The notes: generated from the letters alone by a model not told the origin. A stretch of 64,000 nt of DNA from Xenophilus sp003671765 (GCA_051414805.1 CP166702.1:3286001-3350000); one strand, 5' to 3'; positions 45,362 through 53,701 are shown, counted from the first letter of the stretch. Translations and numbers: made by a program.

Positions 45362-45850
45362 ATGCCTCTCTCCCCCGCCGACACCAACCCGCTCGCCCCC
45401 CCTGCCCTCGGCTGGTTCGCCGACGTGGCCGTCGACGTGGGCGAGCCGCTGGTCCTGGGCCAGGGCGCCGGCGGCCTGCGCCGCGTGGTCCCCATCGTCG
45501 GCGGCAGCGCCCACGGCGAGGGCTGGCGCGCCCGCGTGCTGCCCGGCGGCGCCGACTTCCAGCGCATCACCAGCGACACCGCCTCCGAGCTCGACGCCCG
45601 CTACGGCCTCGAGACCGACGCCGGCGACCTCGTCTACGTGCAGAACCGCGCCGTGCGCACCGCGCCGGCCGAGGTCATGGCGAAGCTGCTGCGCGGCGAG
45701 CCGGTGGACCCGTCGCAGATCTATTTCCGCTGCAGCCCGAGCTTCGAAACGACATCGCCGGCCCTGCGCTGGATCACCGAGCGCCTGTTCGTCGGCGTGG
45801 GGGTCCGCCATCCGGCACAGGTGGTCATGCGCTTCTTCACCGTGCTGTAG
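45362..45850 (+). CDS. DUF3237 family protein
   Basis: The 162-residue protein matches the UPF0311/DUF3237 outline: VAVDVGEPLVLGQGAGGLRRVVPIVGGSAHGEGWRARVLPGGADFQRI, ASELDARYGLETDAGDLVYVQNR, PSQIYFRCSPSFETTSPALRWITERLFVGVGVRHPAQVVMRFFTVL. The function of the family is not known. A GTGCT-GT-AGCAC hairpin overlapping the stop codon is followed by seven T, possibly a terminator. The Bug gene follows 36 bases later. Confidence 0.85.
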   Translation: MPLSPADTNPLAPPALGWFADVAVDVGEPLVLGQGAGGLRRVVPIVGGSAHGEGWRARVLPGGADFQRITSDTASELDARYGLETDAGDLVYVQNRAVRTAPAEVMAKLLRGEPVDPSQIYFRCSPSFETTSPALRWITERLFVGVGVRHPAQVVMRFFTVL

Positions 45851-45865
45851 CACTCGCCTTTTTTT
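45842..45865 (+). terminator. Possible weak terminator at the DUF3237 stop
   Basis: GTGCT-GT-AGCAC overlaps the stop and is followed by TCGCC and seven T. The loop is only two bases, so it may be only partly active. Confidence 0.35.
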
Positions 45866-45886
45866 CCGACCCAAGAGGAGACAACC

Positions 45887-46903
45887 ATGACGAACGCCCC
45901 CACGACGGGCGCGCGCCGCCGCGCGCTCACGCTCATTGCCAGCGCCACCCTGGGCCTGACCGCCGCGCTGGCCGCATCGCAGGCGACCGCCCAGGCCGCG
46001 CCCTTCCCCAACCGGCCGGTGCGCATCATCGTCGGCTTCCCGGCCGGCACGGGCCCGGACATCGTCGCCCGCCTGCTGGCGCAGAAGCTGTCCGAAGGCT
46101 GGGGCAACCTGGGCGTGATCGTCGACAACAAGCCCGGTGCCGGCGGCCTCATCGCGGCCAACGAGACCGTGCGCGCCCAGCCCGACGGCTACACACTGAT
46201 GCTCGGCGAAACCGGCCAGCTCGCGATCGCCCCCAGCAGCTACAGCAAGCTGCCCTACGACCCGAAGAAGGACTTCGTGCCCGTGAGCCAGGTCGTGACC
46301 AGCAACTTCATGCTGGTGGTCAACCCGGCCAAGGTGCCGGCGAAGAACGTCAAGGAATTCGTCGACTGGACCAGGCAGCAGAAGGGCCTGTTCATGGGCA
46401 CCTTCGGCGCCGGCACGCCCGGCCACTTCGGTGCCTACCTGTTCGGCGACGCCATCGGCATCAAGCCCGAGCCGGTGCACTACAAGAACACCGGCGACGC
46501 CCTGGCCGGCCTGATGAGCGGCGACGTGTCCGGCGCCTTCGCCAGCGTCGGCCTGGCCACGCCGAACGTGAAAGCGGGCAAGCTGGTCGCGCTCGCCTCC
46601 AGCGGCGAGGCGCGCAGCGCCGGCCTGCCCGAGGTGCCCACCTTCCGCGAACAGGGCTACCCGCAGCTGGTCTTCAACTCCTGGTTCGGCATCGTCGCGC
46701 CCGCGAAGACGCCGCCGGAGATCGTCGCCCGGCTCGAGGCCGACATCCGCAAGGCCATGCAATCGGCCGACGGCAAGTCGAAGATGGAAGACGCCGGCTT
46801 CGGCGTGACCGGCACCACCGCGCAGGAGTTCGCGCGCATCATCGACAGCGACACCGTGACCTGGGGCAAGGCGGTCAAGGCGACGGGCTTCAAGGCGGAT
46901 TGA
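45887..46903 (+). CDS. Bug/TctC-type periplasmic solute receptor
   Basis: The 338-residue protein has a Tat-like leader (ARRRALTLIASATLGLTAALAAS, cleavage near AQA) and family blocks FPNRPVRIIVGFPAGTGPD, IVDNKPGAGGLIAAN, QPDGYTLMLGETG and FGAGTPGHFGAYLFGDAIG. The AAGAGGAGA site is good. It stands alone on the plus strand and faces the aroQ-aroE operon tail to tail, only 8 bases from the aroQ stop. The operon substrate may be what it binds, but this is inference. Confidence 0.92.
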   Translation: MTNAPTTGARRRALTLIASATLGLTAALAASQATAQAAPFPNRPVRIIVGFPAGTGPDIVARLLAQKLSEGWGNLGVIVDNKPGAGGLIAANETVRAQPDGYTLMLGETGQLAIAPSSYSKLPYDPKKDFVPVSQVVTSNFMLVVNPAKVPAKNVKEFVDWTRQQKGLFMGTFGAGTPGHFGAYLFGDAIGIKPEPVHYKNTGDALAGLMSGDVSGAFASVGLATPNVKAGKLVALASSGEARSAGLPEVPTFREQGYPQLVFNSWFGIVAPAKTPPEIVARLEADIRKAMQSADGKSKMEDAGFGVTGTTAQEFARIIDSDTVTWGKAVKATGFKAD

Positions 46904-46911
46904 GAACCGGG

Positions 46912-47400
46912 CTAGGCCGTGGCAGGGCTCAAACGCAGCACCACGGCCCGCAGCGCCAGCTCGTAGCTGTCCACCCCGAAGCCGCTGATTTGCCCGGTCA
47001 CGATGTCCGCGAACACGGAGTGGTGCCTGAAGGCCTCGCGCGCGTGGATGTTGGACATGTGCAGCTCGACCACGGGGCAGATGAGGATCGCCAGCGCGTC
47101 GCGGATGCCGTAGCTGTAATGCGTCCAGGCGCCGGCGTTGATGAGCACCGCGTCCTGCCTGTCCTCGAAGGCCTGGTGGATGCGTTCGCACATCTGCGCT
47201 TCGCTGTTGGTCTGGTACGAATCGACGTCGACGCCGAGTTCGTGCGCGAGCCCTTGCAGCCGCGCGTCGATGTCCGCCAGCGTGACGGTGCCGTATTGCG
47301 CCGGGTCGCGCTTGCCGAACATGTTGTGGTTGATGCCATGCAGCATCAGCACCCGCTTTCGTTCGGGCGCCACCCCAGCGGAAGCCGCGGGCGCGCTCAT
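46912..47400 (-). CDS. aroQ: Type II 3-dehydroquinate dehydratase-like protein
   Basis: The 162-residue protein matches type II dehydroquinases: RVLMLHGINHNMFGKRDPAQYGTVTLADID (canonical GPNLN-LG-R-P-YG), NAGAWTHYSYGIRDAL and VELHMSNIHAREAFRHHSVFADI (canonical VEVHxSNxxxREexRHxS). The catalytic Arg and Tyr are kept, but the N-terminal GPNLNLLG is changed to GINHNMFG. This hints at a catabolic or relaxed-specificity form. The ATG overlaps the aroE stop (ATGA), so the two are coupled. It probably works on dehydroquinate or a close relative in the operon pathway. Confidence 0.85.
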   Translation of the reverse strand: MSAPAASAGVAPERKRVLMLHGINHNMFGKRDPAQYGTVTLADIDARLQGLAHELGVDVDSYQTNSEAQMCERIHQAFEDRQDAVLINAGAWTHYSYGIRDALAILICPVVELHMSNIHAREAFRHHSVFADIVTGQISGFGVDSYELALRAVVLRLSPATA

Positions 47401-48233
47401 TGCAAGGGCACCGTCAGCTGCTCGATCACGCCGCGCGTCGGCGGACGCACGCCGCGCCACCACTCGAAAGCCTCGGCCGCCTGCTCGACCAGCATGCCCA
47501 CGCCGTCCGCCAGCTGGCGCACGCCGGCGTCGCGGGCCAGCCGCAGGAAGGGCGTCAGGCCCTTGCCGTAGGCCAGTTCGTAGGCGAGGCCCTCCGCATC
47601 GAAGACGGTTGCGGGCACGGGCGGCAAGGCGCCCGTGAGGCTGGCCGAGGTGGCGTTCACCACCAGGTCGAAGGCGCCTTCCCCCGCCAGGCCGGGGTAG
47701 CTGCAGGCGCGCACGACGCTGCCCTTGCCGTTCACCTGCTCGGCCAGAGCCTGCGCCTTCGCCACGCTGCGGTTGGCGATGACCAGCTCCTTCGGGCCCG
47801 CTTCCACGAAAGGCAGCAGCGCGCCGCGCGCCGCACCGCCGGCGCCCAGCAGCAGGACGCGGCGGCCGACCAGCGGCCGGCTCAGGTTCACGGCGATGTC
47901 GCGCAGCAGGCCGATGCCGTCGAAGTTCTCGGCCAGGATGCGGCCGTCCACGAACTTCAGCGCGTTCACGGCGCCCGCCATGCGGGCCCGGTCGCTCGAT
48001 TCGTCGGCCATGGCGAAGGCCTGCAGCTTGAACGGCGCGGTGACATTCAGGCCCTTGCCGCCTTCGGCGATGAAGGAGCGGACCGCCTCGGCAAACGCGC
48101 CTTCGGGCTCACGCGGACCCTCGATGGCGATGTAGCGCAGGTCCTGTTCGGTCTGCTGCGCGAACTGGCCGTGGATCAGGGGCGACTTGGTGTGGCCGAT
48201 CGGGTTCCCGATCACGGCGTAGCGGTCAGTCAT
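47397..48233 (-). CDS. aroE: Shikimate dehydrogenase-like protein
   Basis: The 278-residue NAD(P)-dependent enzyme has YAVIGNPIGHTKSPLIHGQFA (substrate site, canonical SKSP-type), KGLNVTAPFKLQAF (catalytic Lys), LAENFDGIGLLRDI (canonical xNTDGxG) and LLLGAGGAARGALLPF (Rossmann glycines). In this catabolic operon it could act as a quinate/shikimate dehydrogenase instead of the anabolic enzyme. The substitutions and the neighbours (aroQ, CoA transferase, MaoC) favour that, but it cannot be decided here. It follows the CoA transferase by 9 bases. Confidence 0.87.
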   Translation of the reverse strand: MTDRYAVIGNPIGHTKSPLIHGQFAQQTEQDLRYIAIEGPREPEGAFAEAVRSFIAEGGKGLNVTAPFKLQAFAMADESSDRARMAGAVNALKFVDGRILAENFDGIGLLRDIAVNLSRPLVGRRVLLLGAGGAARGALLPFVEAGPKELVIANRSVAKAQALAEQVNGKGSVVRACSYPGLAGEGAFDLVVNATSASLTGALPPVPATVFDAEGLAYELAYGKGLTPFLRLARDAGVRQLADGVGMLVEQAAEAFEWWRGVRPPTRGVIEQLTVPLQ

Positions 48234-48242
48234 TGGAATTCC

Positions 48243-49457
48243 TCAGCGGGAAAAGAGCACGCCATCGGTCTGCATGGCATCGATCTCGGCGGGCGAGAAG
48301 CCGAGGGTGTGTGCCACCTCGGCGTTGTGTTCGCCCAGGTCGGGCGCCACCTGATGGATGGTGGTGTCGCAGTCGGAGAAGCGGAACGGCAGGTTGGGCA
48401 GGCGCAGCGTGCCCAGGCGCGGGTGCTGCTGCTCCACCACCATGCCGCGGGCCCGGATCTGCGGATCGGCCATCACCTCGTCGATGCGCTGCACCTTGGC
48501 GCTGGGCACGTCGATGCCGTCCAGCAGCCGGAGCACCTCGGCCACGGGGCGCGCCGCCACCCAGGGCTTGACGACGGCCAGGATGGCCTCGCGATTCGCG
48601 TTGCGCCCCCCGCTGTCGTGGAAGCGCGCGTCGCTGCCGAAGCCCGCCGGGCCGCCCTGCTGTTCGACCAGCGCCGCGAAGCGCTTCCACGCATCGTCCA
48701 CCTGCGCGGCGATCACCAGGTCGCCTTCGGCCGCGCGGAACACGCCGTAGAGCGTGGAGGTCGGCATGTCGTGCCCCGTCTGCGCGGGCAGCACGCCGCC
48801 GAGGGTGTAGCACTGCACCGCGTACTCGTGCATCGACACCAGCGTGTCGTACAGCGCCATGTCGATGTGCTGGCCCTTGCCGCTCTTCGCCCGGCCCAGC
48901 AGCGCGGCATTGATGGCGGCCACGGCATGGATGCCGGTGTACATGTCGCCCAGCGAGATGCGCAGCAGCGGCGGCGCCTCGCCCGGCGTGCCCACCATCT
49001 GCATGATGCCGCTCTTGGCCTCGGCGATGAGGCCGAAGCCGGCGCGGTGCGCATCGGGGCCCGTGTGGCCGTAGGCCGAGATGGAGCAGTACACGAGTCC
49101 AGGGTTGCGTGCCGACAGCTCGGCATAGCCCAGACCGAGCCGGTCCAGCGCACCGGGGCGGTAGTTCTCGATGAACACGTCGGCCGAGTCGCACAGGCGC
49201 TGCATGAAGTCCTTGCCGCGCGGGTCCTTCATGTTCACGCTCACGCCCTGCTTGCCCATGTTCAGCTGCAGGAAGTAGCCGCTCTGCTGGTCGTCGAGCA
49301 CGGTGGCGTGCTGCCGGCCCGCGTCGCCGCTGCCCGGCCGTTCGACCTTGATCACCTCGGCGCCCAGCGCCGCCAAGCAGCGGCCCACATAGGGGCCGGC
49401 CAGGAAGTGGCTGTAGTCGACGACGCGAATGCCTTCGAGGGGACGGGCCTGCATCAT
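48243..49457 (-). CDS. CaiB/BaiF CoA-transferase family III protein
   Basis: The 404-residue enzyme moves CoA between carboxylic acids. Its family blocks are LEGIRVVDYSHFLAGPYVGRCLAALGAEVIKVERPGSGD, NMKDPRGKDFMQRLCDSADVFIENYRPGALDRLGLGY, and ISLGDMYTGIHAVAAINAALL, where the Asp matches the catalytic Asp of the family. It overlaps the MaoC gene (ATGA). In the operon it would activate a short-chain acid as a CoA thioester. The donor and acceptor are unknown. Confidence 0.92.
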   Translation of the reverse strand: MMQARPLEGIRVVDYSHFLAGPYVGRCLAALGAEVIKVERPGSGDAGRQHATVLDDQQSGYFLQLNMGKQGVSVNMKDPRGKDFMQRLCDSADVFIENYRPGALDRLGLGYAELSARNPGLVYCSISAYGHTGPDAHRAGFGLIAEAKSGIMQMVGTPGEAPPLLRISLGDMYTGIHAVAAINAALLGRAKSGKGQHIDMALYDTLVSMHEYAVQCYTLGGVLPAQTGHDMPTSTLYGVFRAAEGDLVIAAQVDDAWKRFAALVEQQGGPAGFGSDARFHDSGGRNANREAILAVVKPWVAARPVAEVLRLLDGIDVPSAKVQRIDEVMADPQIRARGMVVEQQHPRLGTLRLPNLPFRFSDCDTTIHQVAPDLGEHNAEVAHTLGFSPAEIDAMQTDGVLFSR

Positions 49458-49912
49458 TGCGCTCCCGGCCGGCGCGGCACCATGAGACGGTGCTCGCCGC
49501 GCTGCACGACCTGGCCGTGCTGGTTGATCAGCTCCGAGGGCAGCACCACGATGCCCCAGCCGGGCTTGCTCCTGCTGGCGCGCATGCTGCCGACGCGGAA
49601 CTTCACGTGGAGCACGTCGTCGACCTTGATCGGCAGCAGGAAGTCCCAGGTCCAGCCCAGCGACATGCCGGGCAGGAAGCGGTAGTCGCTCTGCGTCTTC
49701 AGTCCGTCGGCGATCGACAGGCCGAACAGGCCGTGCGCGACGATCGAGCCGAAATGGCTGGCGTTGGCATAGGCCTCGTCCACGTGCACGGGCGTGTGGT
49801 CGCCCGTGAGGTCGGCATAGGCCAGGATGCGTTCCCTGGTGACGGTGTAGCTCGGGCTGGTGCACGCGTCGCCTTCGCGGGCGTCGTCCCAATACTTTTC
49901 CGTGATGATCAT
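49454..49912 (-). CDS. MaoC-like hotdog dehydratase
   Basis: The 152-residue protein has the MaoC/(R)-hydratase fold: YTVTRERILAYADLTGDHTPVHVDEAYANASHFGSIVAHGLFGLSIADGL, with the Asp and His of hydratase 2 in the right place. It adds or removes water on CoA thioesters. It lies between the VOC and CoA-transferase genes, with tight overlaps, consistent with a beta-oxidation-like step in the same pathway. Confidence 0.9.
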   Translation of the reverse strand: MIITEKYWDDAREGDACTSPSYTVTRERILAYADLTGDHTPVHVDEAYANASHFGSIVAHGLFGLSIADGLKTQSDYRFLPGMSLGWTWDFLLPIKVDDVLHVKFRVGSMRASRSKPGWGIVVLPSELINQHGQVVQRGEHRLMVPRRPGAQ

Positions 49913-49914
49913 GG

Positions 49915-50310
49915 TCAAGCCTCCGCGCGCGGGTCGATGGAAAGGGCCTGTGCAACGCACGAGGCCGGCTTGGCCTGGATGAACTCGATCGCGAGCCCGT
50001 CGGGCAGGCGCAGCCAGTTGCGCCCCTGCGGCATCTCGGTTACGCCGAAGGCCCGGGCCGCGGCGAGCGCCGCCTCCAGGTCCTCGCACATCACGCCCAG
50101 GTGGGCCAGCCGGCCCTCGGGCGCCTGATGGTCCGGGTCGTGGATGAACTGCAGGCCGCCCAGCGTCCAGTACTGGCGCGGGGCCTCGACCGGCCCGTCC
50201 ACTTCCCGCATGCCCATGCCGAACACCTGCTGGAAGAAGTCGATGTGCCAATGGATGTCCCTGACCCAGATGGCAACGTGCTCCAGGTAGGATTTCTTGG
50301 GATGGATCAT
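49915..50310 (-). CDS. VOC-fold dioxygenase/lyase-like protein
   Basis: The 131-residue protein has a single VOC (glyoxalase/dioxygenase) fold: YLEHVAIWVRDIHWHIDFFQQVFGMGMREVDG and LQFIHDPDHQAPEGRLAHLGVMCEDLEAAL, ending IEFIQA. It has His and Glu candidates for metal binding. Its reaction is unknown. It ends 2 bases before the MaoC ATG and its own ATG overlaps the stop of the reductase gene. Confidence 0.85.
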   Translation of the reverse strand: MIHPKKSYLEHVAIWVRDIHWHIDFFQQVFGMGMREVDGPVEAPRQYWTLGGLQFIHDPDHQAPEGRLAHLGVMCEDLEAALAAARAFGVTEMPQGRNWLRLPDGLAIEFIQAKPASCVAQALSIDPRAEA

Positions 50311-51260
50311 GCGGAGGTCTCCTTGTGTGTCCGGTCGGCCATGGCGCGCTCGATGCCCTTGATGCAGGCCACGAGCGTGGCGTTGACCGGCGTGGGCACG
50401 CCGTGGCGCCGTCCCCAGCGCACGACCGAGCCGTTGATGAAGTCGACCTCGGTCACCGAGCCTTTCTCCAGGCTCTGCAGCATCGAGGTCTTGAAGGTGG
50501 CGGGCAGGCCCGCCGCTGCCAGCGTCCAGGCCTGCTCGGGCTCGGTCATCGACAGCCGCACGCCGGCCGCCTGCGCGGCGTCGATGGCCTCCTGCACCGC
50601 GGCCAGGGCCGTGGCCTGGAGCAGCGGCTCGTCGTAGAGCTGGCCGTAGGTGAGCCCCGTGATGCCGGTGATGGCGCCCGTGGCCACGTTCACCAGCAGC
50701 TTGTCCCACATGGTGCCCAGGATGTTGTCGCTGACGAGGGTGTGCAGGCCTGCAGCCTCGAAGGCGGCGGCGATCGCCTCCACGCGCGTGGTGCGCCGGC
50801 CGTCCAGTTCGCCGATGTAAGTCGCCTTGCGCGCGATGCCGGACTGGATGTGGCCCGGCCCGCGCATCACGCCGCCGACGTAGGTCTTGCCGGCCAGCAG
50901 GCGTTCGCGCCCCACGATGTCGGCCAGCAGGTCTTCGTGCCCCAGGCCGTTCTGAAGCGACAGCACCATCGTGTGCGGGCCCACCAGGCTCAGCGCACCG
51001 CGCATGGCCGCGTCGGTGTGGAAGGATTTGACCAGCACGACGACCAGGTCCACCACGCCGGCGTCGGCCGCCGCCGTGGCCGCCTTCACCGCCACGTGGC
51101 GGGTGCCGGCGGCATCGTCCACGCGCAGCCCGTCGCGCCGCATGGCCTCGACGTGGGCAGCGGAGCGGTTGAGCAGCCAGGTCTCGTGGCCCGCTTCGGT
51201 CAGCGCGGCACCAATGGCACAGCCGAGTGCACCCGCACCCAGGATCGCAATCTTCACCAT
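50307..51260 (-). CDS. 2-dehydropantoate 2-reductase-like protein
   Basis: The 317-residue NADP-dependent protein of the PanE/ApbA family has a Rossmann N-terminus (VKIAILGAGALGCAIGAALTEAG) and a C-terminal ApbA domain with MWDKLLVNVATGAITGITG (catalytic Lys in WDKLLVN). The first ATG with a good AGGAG site is at 51260; frames further upstream are unlikely. In a catabolic operon this family often reduces other 2-oxo acids or acts as an opine-type dehydrogenase, so a role in coenzyme A synthesis is not assumed. It is first in the operon; a LysR gene is divergent. Confidence 0.88.
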   Translation of the reverse strand: MVKIAILGAGALGCAIGAALTEAGHETWLLNRSAAHVEAMRRDGLRVDDAAGTRHVAVKAATAAADAGVVDLVVVLVKSFHTDAAMRGALSLVGPHTMVLSLQNGLGHEDLLADIVGRERLLAGKTYVGGVMRGPGHIQSGIARKATYIGELDGRRTTRVEAIAAAFEAAGLHTLVSDNILGTMWDKLLVNVATGAITGITGLTYGQLYDEPLLQATALAAVQEAIDAAQAAGVRLSMTEPEQAWTLAAAGLPATFKTSMLQSLEKGSVTEVDFINGSVVRWGRRHGVPTPVNATLVACIKGIERAMADRTHKETSA

Positions 51261-51304
51261 GTCTCCTTGAGGAGCCGTGACGATAGGCATCGCGATCGGT
51301 GCCG

Positions 51305-51344
51305 GCAATGCAATGATTGCAATAGCTTCATTGCCTGGTGCAAT
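51305..51344. promoter_or_regulatory. Tandem GCAAT-N6-ATTGC operator of the divergent LysR/operon promoter
   Basis: Two units of GCAAT-N6-ATTGC (51305-51320 and 51319-51334) overlap by two bases, and a further GCAAT lies at 51340-51344. This is the form of repeated half-sites used by LysR regulators (T-N11-A-type sites) placed between divergent target and regulator genes. Confidence 0.7.
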
Positions 51345-51352
51345 ATCGGTCC

Positions 51353-52264
51353 ATGGCCGCCACCGACCTTCCCGAGCTCAAGCTGCTGCAGCTCTTCGAC
51401 CTGCTCTACGACGCCCGCAGCGTCACGCGCGTGGCCGAGCAGCTGGGCCAGAGCCAGCCCACGGTCAGCATCTGGCTCAACCGCCTGCGCGCGCACCTGA
51501 AGGACCCGCTCTTCGTGCGCACGCCGGGCGGCATGGCGCCCACGCCGCAGGCCGACGCGCTCATCGGCCCCTGCCGCGCCGCGCTGGAGTCGGTGCGCCG
51601 GCTGACCTCATGGGAGCCCGACTTCGATCCGGCCACCGCCCGCCGGCGCTTTCGCATCTGCATGACCGACGCCAGCCATGTGGCGCTGCTGCCCCGCCTG
51701 CTGGCGCACGTGCGAGGCCAGGCGCCGGGCGTGCGGCTGGAAGCGGCCCGCATCGATGGCAACACCGAGCGGGCGCTGGAGTCGGGGGAGGCGGACCTGG
51801 CCATCGGCTACGTGCCCTGGCTGGGCAACGGCGTGTACCAGCAGCAGCTCTACGAACAGGACTGGGTCTGCCTGGCCAACGCGAACCATCCCCGCCTGCG
51901 GCGCCGGCTGGGCATCCGGCAATACGCCGCCGAGGGCCACGTCACCATCGCGGCAGGCACGGGGGCGCAGTTGCTGGAGCTGGCGCTGGCGCGTGCGCGC
52001 ATCGAGCGCGACGTGGTGCTGGAACTGCCGGGCTTTCTGGGCCTGGGCGCGATCATCCGCAGCACCGACCTCATCGCCACGCTGCCGCGCCATATCGGGG
52101 AGACCCTGGCGCGGTCCAATGGCTTGTCGGTGTTCCGCTGCCCCGTGGCGGTGGAGGGTTTCGCCGTGCGCCAGCACTGGCATGCCCGCTACCACCAGGA
52201 TGCGGCCAACCGCTGGCTCAGGGCTACGGTGGTGGCGCTGTTCGGCTCGGGCGCCGCGCGCTAG
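51353..52264 (+). CDS. LysR-family regulator of the reductase-aroQ operon
   Basis: The 303-residue regulator has a helix-turn-helix near its N-terminus (SVTRVAEQLGQSQPTVSIWLNRLRAHLKDPLFVR) and an effector-binding domain with DLAIGYVPWL and ACSAVP-like loops after residue 90. The ATG at 51353 is preferred; an in-frame GTG lies 15 bases upstream, inside the operator. It faces away from the six-gene operon and probably activates it in the presence of the pathway substrate or product. The coinducer is unknown. Confidence 0.92.
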   Translation: MAATDLPELKLLQLFDLLYDARSVTRVAEQLGQSQPTVSIWLNRLRAHLKDPLFVRTPGGMAPTPQADALIGPCRAALESVRRLTSWEPDFDPATARRRFRICMTDASHVALLPRLLAHVRGQAPGVRLEAARIDGNTERALESGEADLAIGYVPWLGNGVYQQQLYEQDWVCLANANHPRLRRRLGIRQYAAEGHVTIAAGTGAQLLELALARARIERDVVLELPGFLGLGAIIRSTDLIATLPRHIGETLARSNGLSVFRCPVAVEGFAVRQHWHARYHQDAANRWLRATVVALFGSGAAR

Positions 52265-52285
52265 CGGCAGGGCCGCGCAAGCGGC

Positions 52286-52606
52286 TCAGAGCCCTTCGGG
52301 CCGCGAAGGAATGTCGCCCAACGCCTCGTCGTTGCGCAGCTCGCTCGCCGCCTTGAGCACGCCGAGCGACAGGCCGTTCTCCTGGCTGGCGAAGCCGCCG
52401 GCGATGCCTTCGAGCACGTTGGCCAGCGGCTGGTCGCCGTCGTTCTGCGCGATCAGGCTGAGGTTGAGCACGCGCGCGGCCATCTGCCGGTAGCTCACGG
52501 CTCCCGCGCGCTCGAGCACGGCGACGAGGTCGAGGTACAGCGCCAGTTGCAGATCGAAGACCAGCTTGTCGGTGATCTTCAGGCCGTCGATGGGATCGTG
52601 CTCCAT
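52286..52606 (-). CDS. Conserved hypothetical protein
   Basis: The 106-residue protein starts MEHDPIDGLKITDKLVFDLQLALYLDLVAVLERAG and is mostly helical; no transmembrane segment. I do not recognise the family. It converges with the LysR gene by 21 bases and lies just after rlmB on the same strand (58 bases). Its even composition and position favour a real gene. Confidence 0.6.
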   Translation of the reverse strand: MEHDPIDGLKITDKLVFDLQLALYLDLVAVLERAGAVSYRQMAARVLNLSLIAQNDGDQPLANVLEGIAGGFASQENGLSLGVLKAASELRNDEALGDIPSRPEGL

Positions 52607-52664
52607 GGTTCTCTATGCTCCCGCTGCTGGATGTGGTTGGGATGTTAGTGCGTCGATGTGACGC

Positions 52665-53423
52665 TCAGGCCGGGATGGGCTGGCGCTGCCGCAGGGCTTC
52701 GTACAGGCACACGCCGCTGGCGACGGAGACGTTCAGGCTCTCGACCGCGCCGGCCATGGGGATGCTGACCAGTTCGTCGCAGGTCTTGCGCGTGAGCTGA
52801 CGCATGCCCTGCCCTTCGGCACCGAGCACCAGCGCCAGCGGCCGCCTGAAGTCGCACTGGTAGAGCGTGCCGGGCGCATCGTCGCTGGTGCCCACGCACC
52901 AGATGTTGCGCTCCTTCAGCTCGTTCAGGGTGCGCGCGAGGTTGGTGACCATGAAATACGGCACCGTCTCGGCCGCACCGCTGGCCACCTTCGCCACCGT
53001 GGCGTTGATGCCGGCGGCGTGGTCCTTGGGCGCGATGACGGCATGGGCACCCGCGCCGTCGGCCACGCGCAGGCAGGCGCCGAGGTTGTGCGGGTCGGTC
53101 ACGCCGTCGAGCACCAGCAGCAGCGGCACAGTGCCCGCGGCCTCGAGGCCATCGAGCAGGTCGTCGAGGGAGTGGGTCTGCGCAACGGCCTCCACGCGCG
53201 CGGCCACACCCTGGTGGCCGTGGCTGCCGGCCAGCTTGGCCAGGCGGATGCCGTCGGCCTCGATGAGGCGCACGCCGGCCTCCTGTGCGCGGGCGATGAA
53301 CTGCTTCATGCGCGCATCGCGCCGGCTGGCATCGAAGAGCACCTCGATCACCGAGGCCGGTGCCGTCTTGAGCCGCACGCCGACGGCGTGGAAGCCGAAG
53401 ATCACTTTGGGGGAGGAAGCCAT
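52665..53423 (-). CDS. rlmB: 23S rRNA (guanosine-2'-O)-methyltransferase RlmB
   Basis: The SPOUT-fold enzyme methylates the 2'-OH of G2251 in 23S rRNA. The 252-residue protein has an N-terminal L30-like domain (KVIFGFHAVGVRLKTAPASVIEVLFD). The SpoU domain has LVLDGVTDPHNLGACLRVADGAGAHAVIAPK, LVLGAEGQGMRQLTRKTCDELVSIPMAGAVESLNVSVASGVCLYEALRQR, which hold the trefoil-knot motifs 1-3. Length is as expected. It has its own start ATG at 53423; the gene is not clearly in an operon. Confidence 0.95.
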   Translation of the reverse strand: MASSPKVIFGFHAVGVRLKTAPASVIEVLFDASRRDARMKQFIARAQEAGVRLIEADGIRLAKLAGSHGHQGVAARVEAVAQTHSLDDLLDGLEAAGTVPLLLVLDGVTDPHNLGACLRVADGAGAHAVIAPKDHAAGINATVAKVASGAAETVPYFMVTNLARTLNELKERNIWCVGTSDDAPGTLYQCDFRRPLALVLGAEGQGMRQLTRKTCDELVSIPMAGAVESLNVSVASGVCLYEALRQRQPIPA

Positions 53424-53584
53424 ATCGCGGCCGATTATCGAGGCAGCGCCTGGCGACCCCGTGTAGGCTGCAGGCGCCGGTCTCGGGCCATCGGTGGTGC
53501 GGGCGGATGAAGCGGTCGATGCGTGTGCACCGCTTGCAGCGACGCGCTGCTAGAGGTGGCCTTCGGCCCAGCAGGCGGGAACGA

Positions 53585-53701
53585 TCATCGCTGGTGGAGA
53601 AAGCCGCGCGCCAGTTCGTACAGCAAGCCGATGGCGATCACGGCCACGACCACCGCTGCGGGCCGCGGATGCATGCGGCCTGCGTCTCCCGCCTCCAGCA
53701 T
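53585..53701 (-). CDS. 38-residue membrane microprotein
   Basis: A short frame begins ATG at 53701, overlapping the stop of the upstream gene (TGATG), and ends at TGA 53585. The product MLEAGDAGRMHPRPAAVVVAVIAIGLLYELARGFLHQR has one membrane helix (residues about 14-29, VVVAVIAIGLLYELA) and a basic tail. Close coupling to an L7/L12-like membrane protein suggests a small partner. It is below the usual gene size and unnamed; support is the overlap and helix. Confidence 0.55.
   Translation of the reverse strand: MLEAGDAGRMHPRPAAVVVAVIAIGLLYELARGFLHQR

Noticed and set aside
53424..53584. Another gene between rlmB and the 38-residue frame
   Set aside because: The stretch of about 160 bases has several short frames without ribosome sites or recognisable products.
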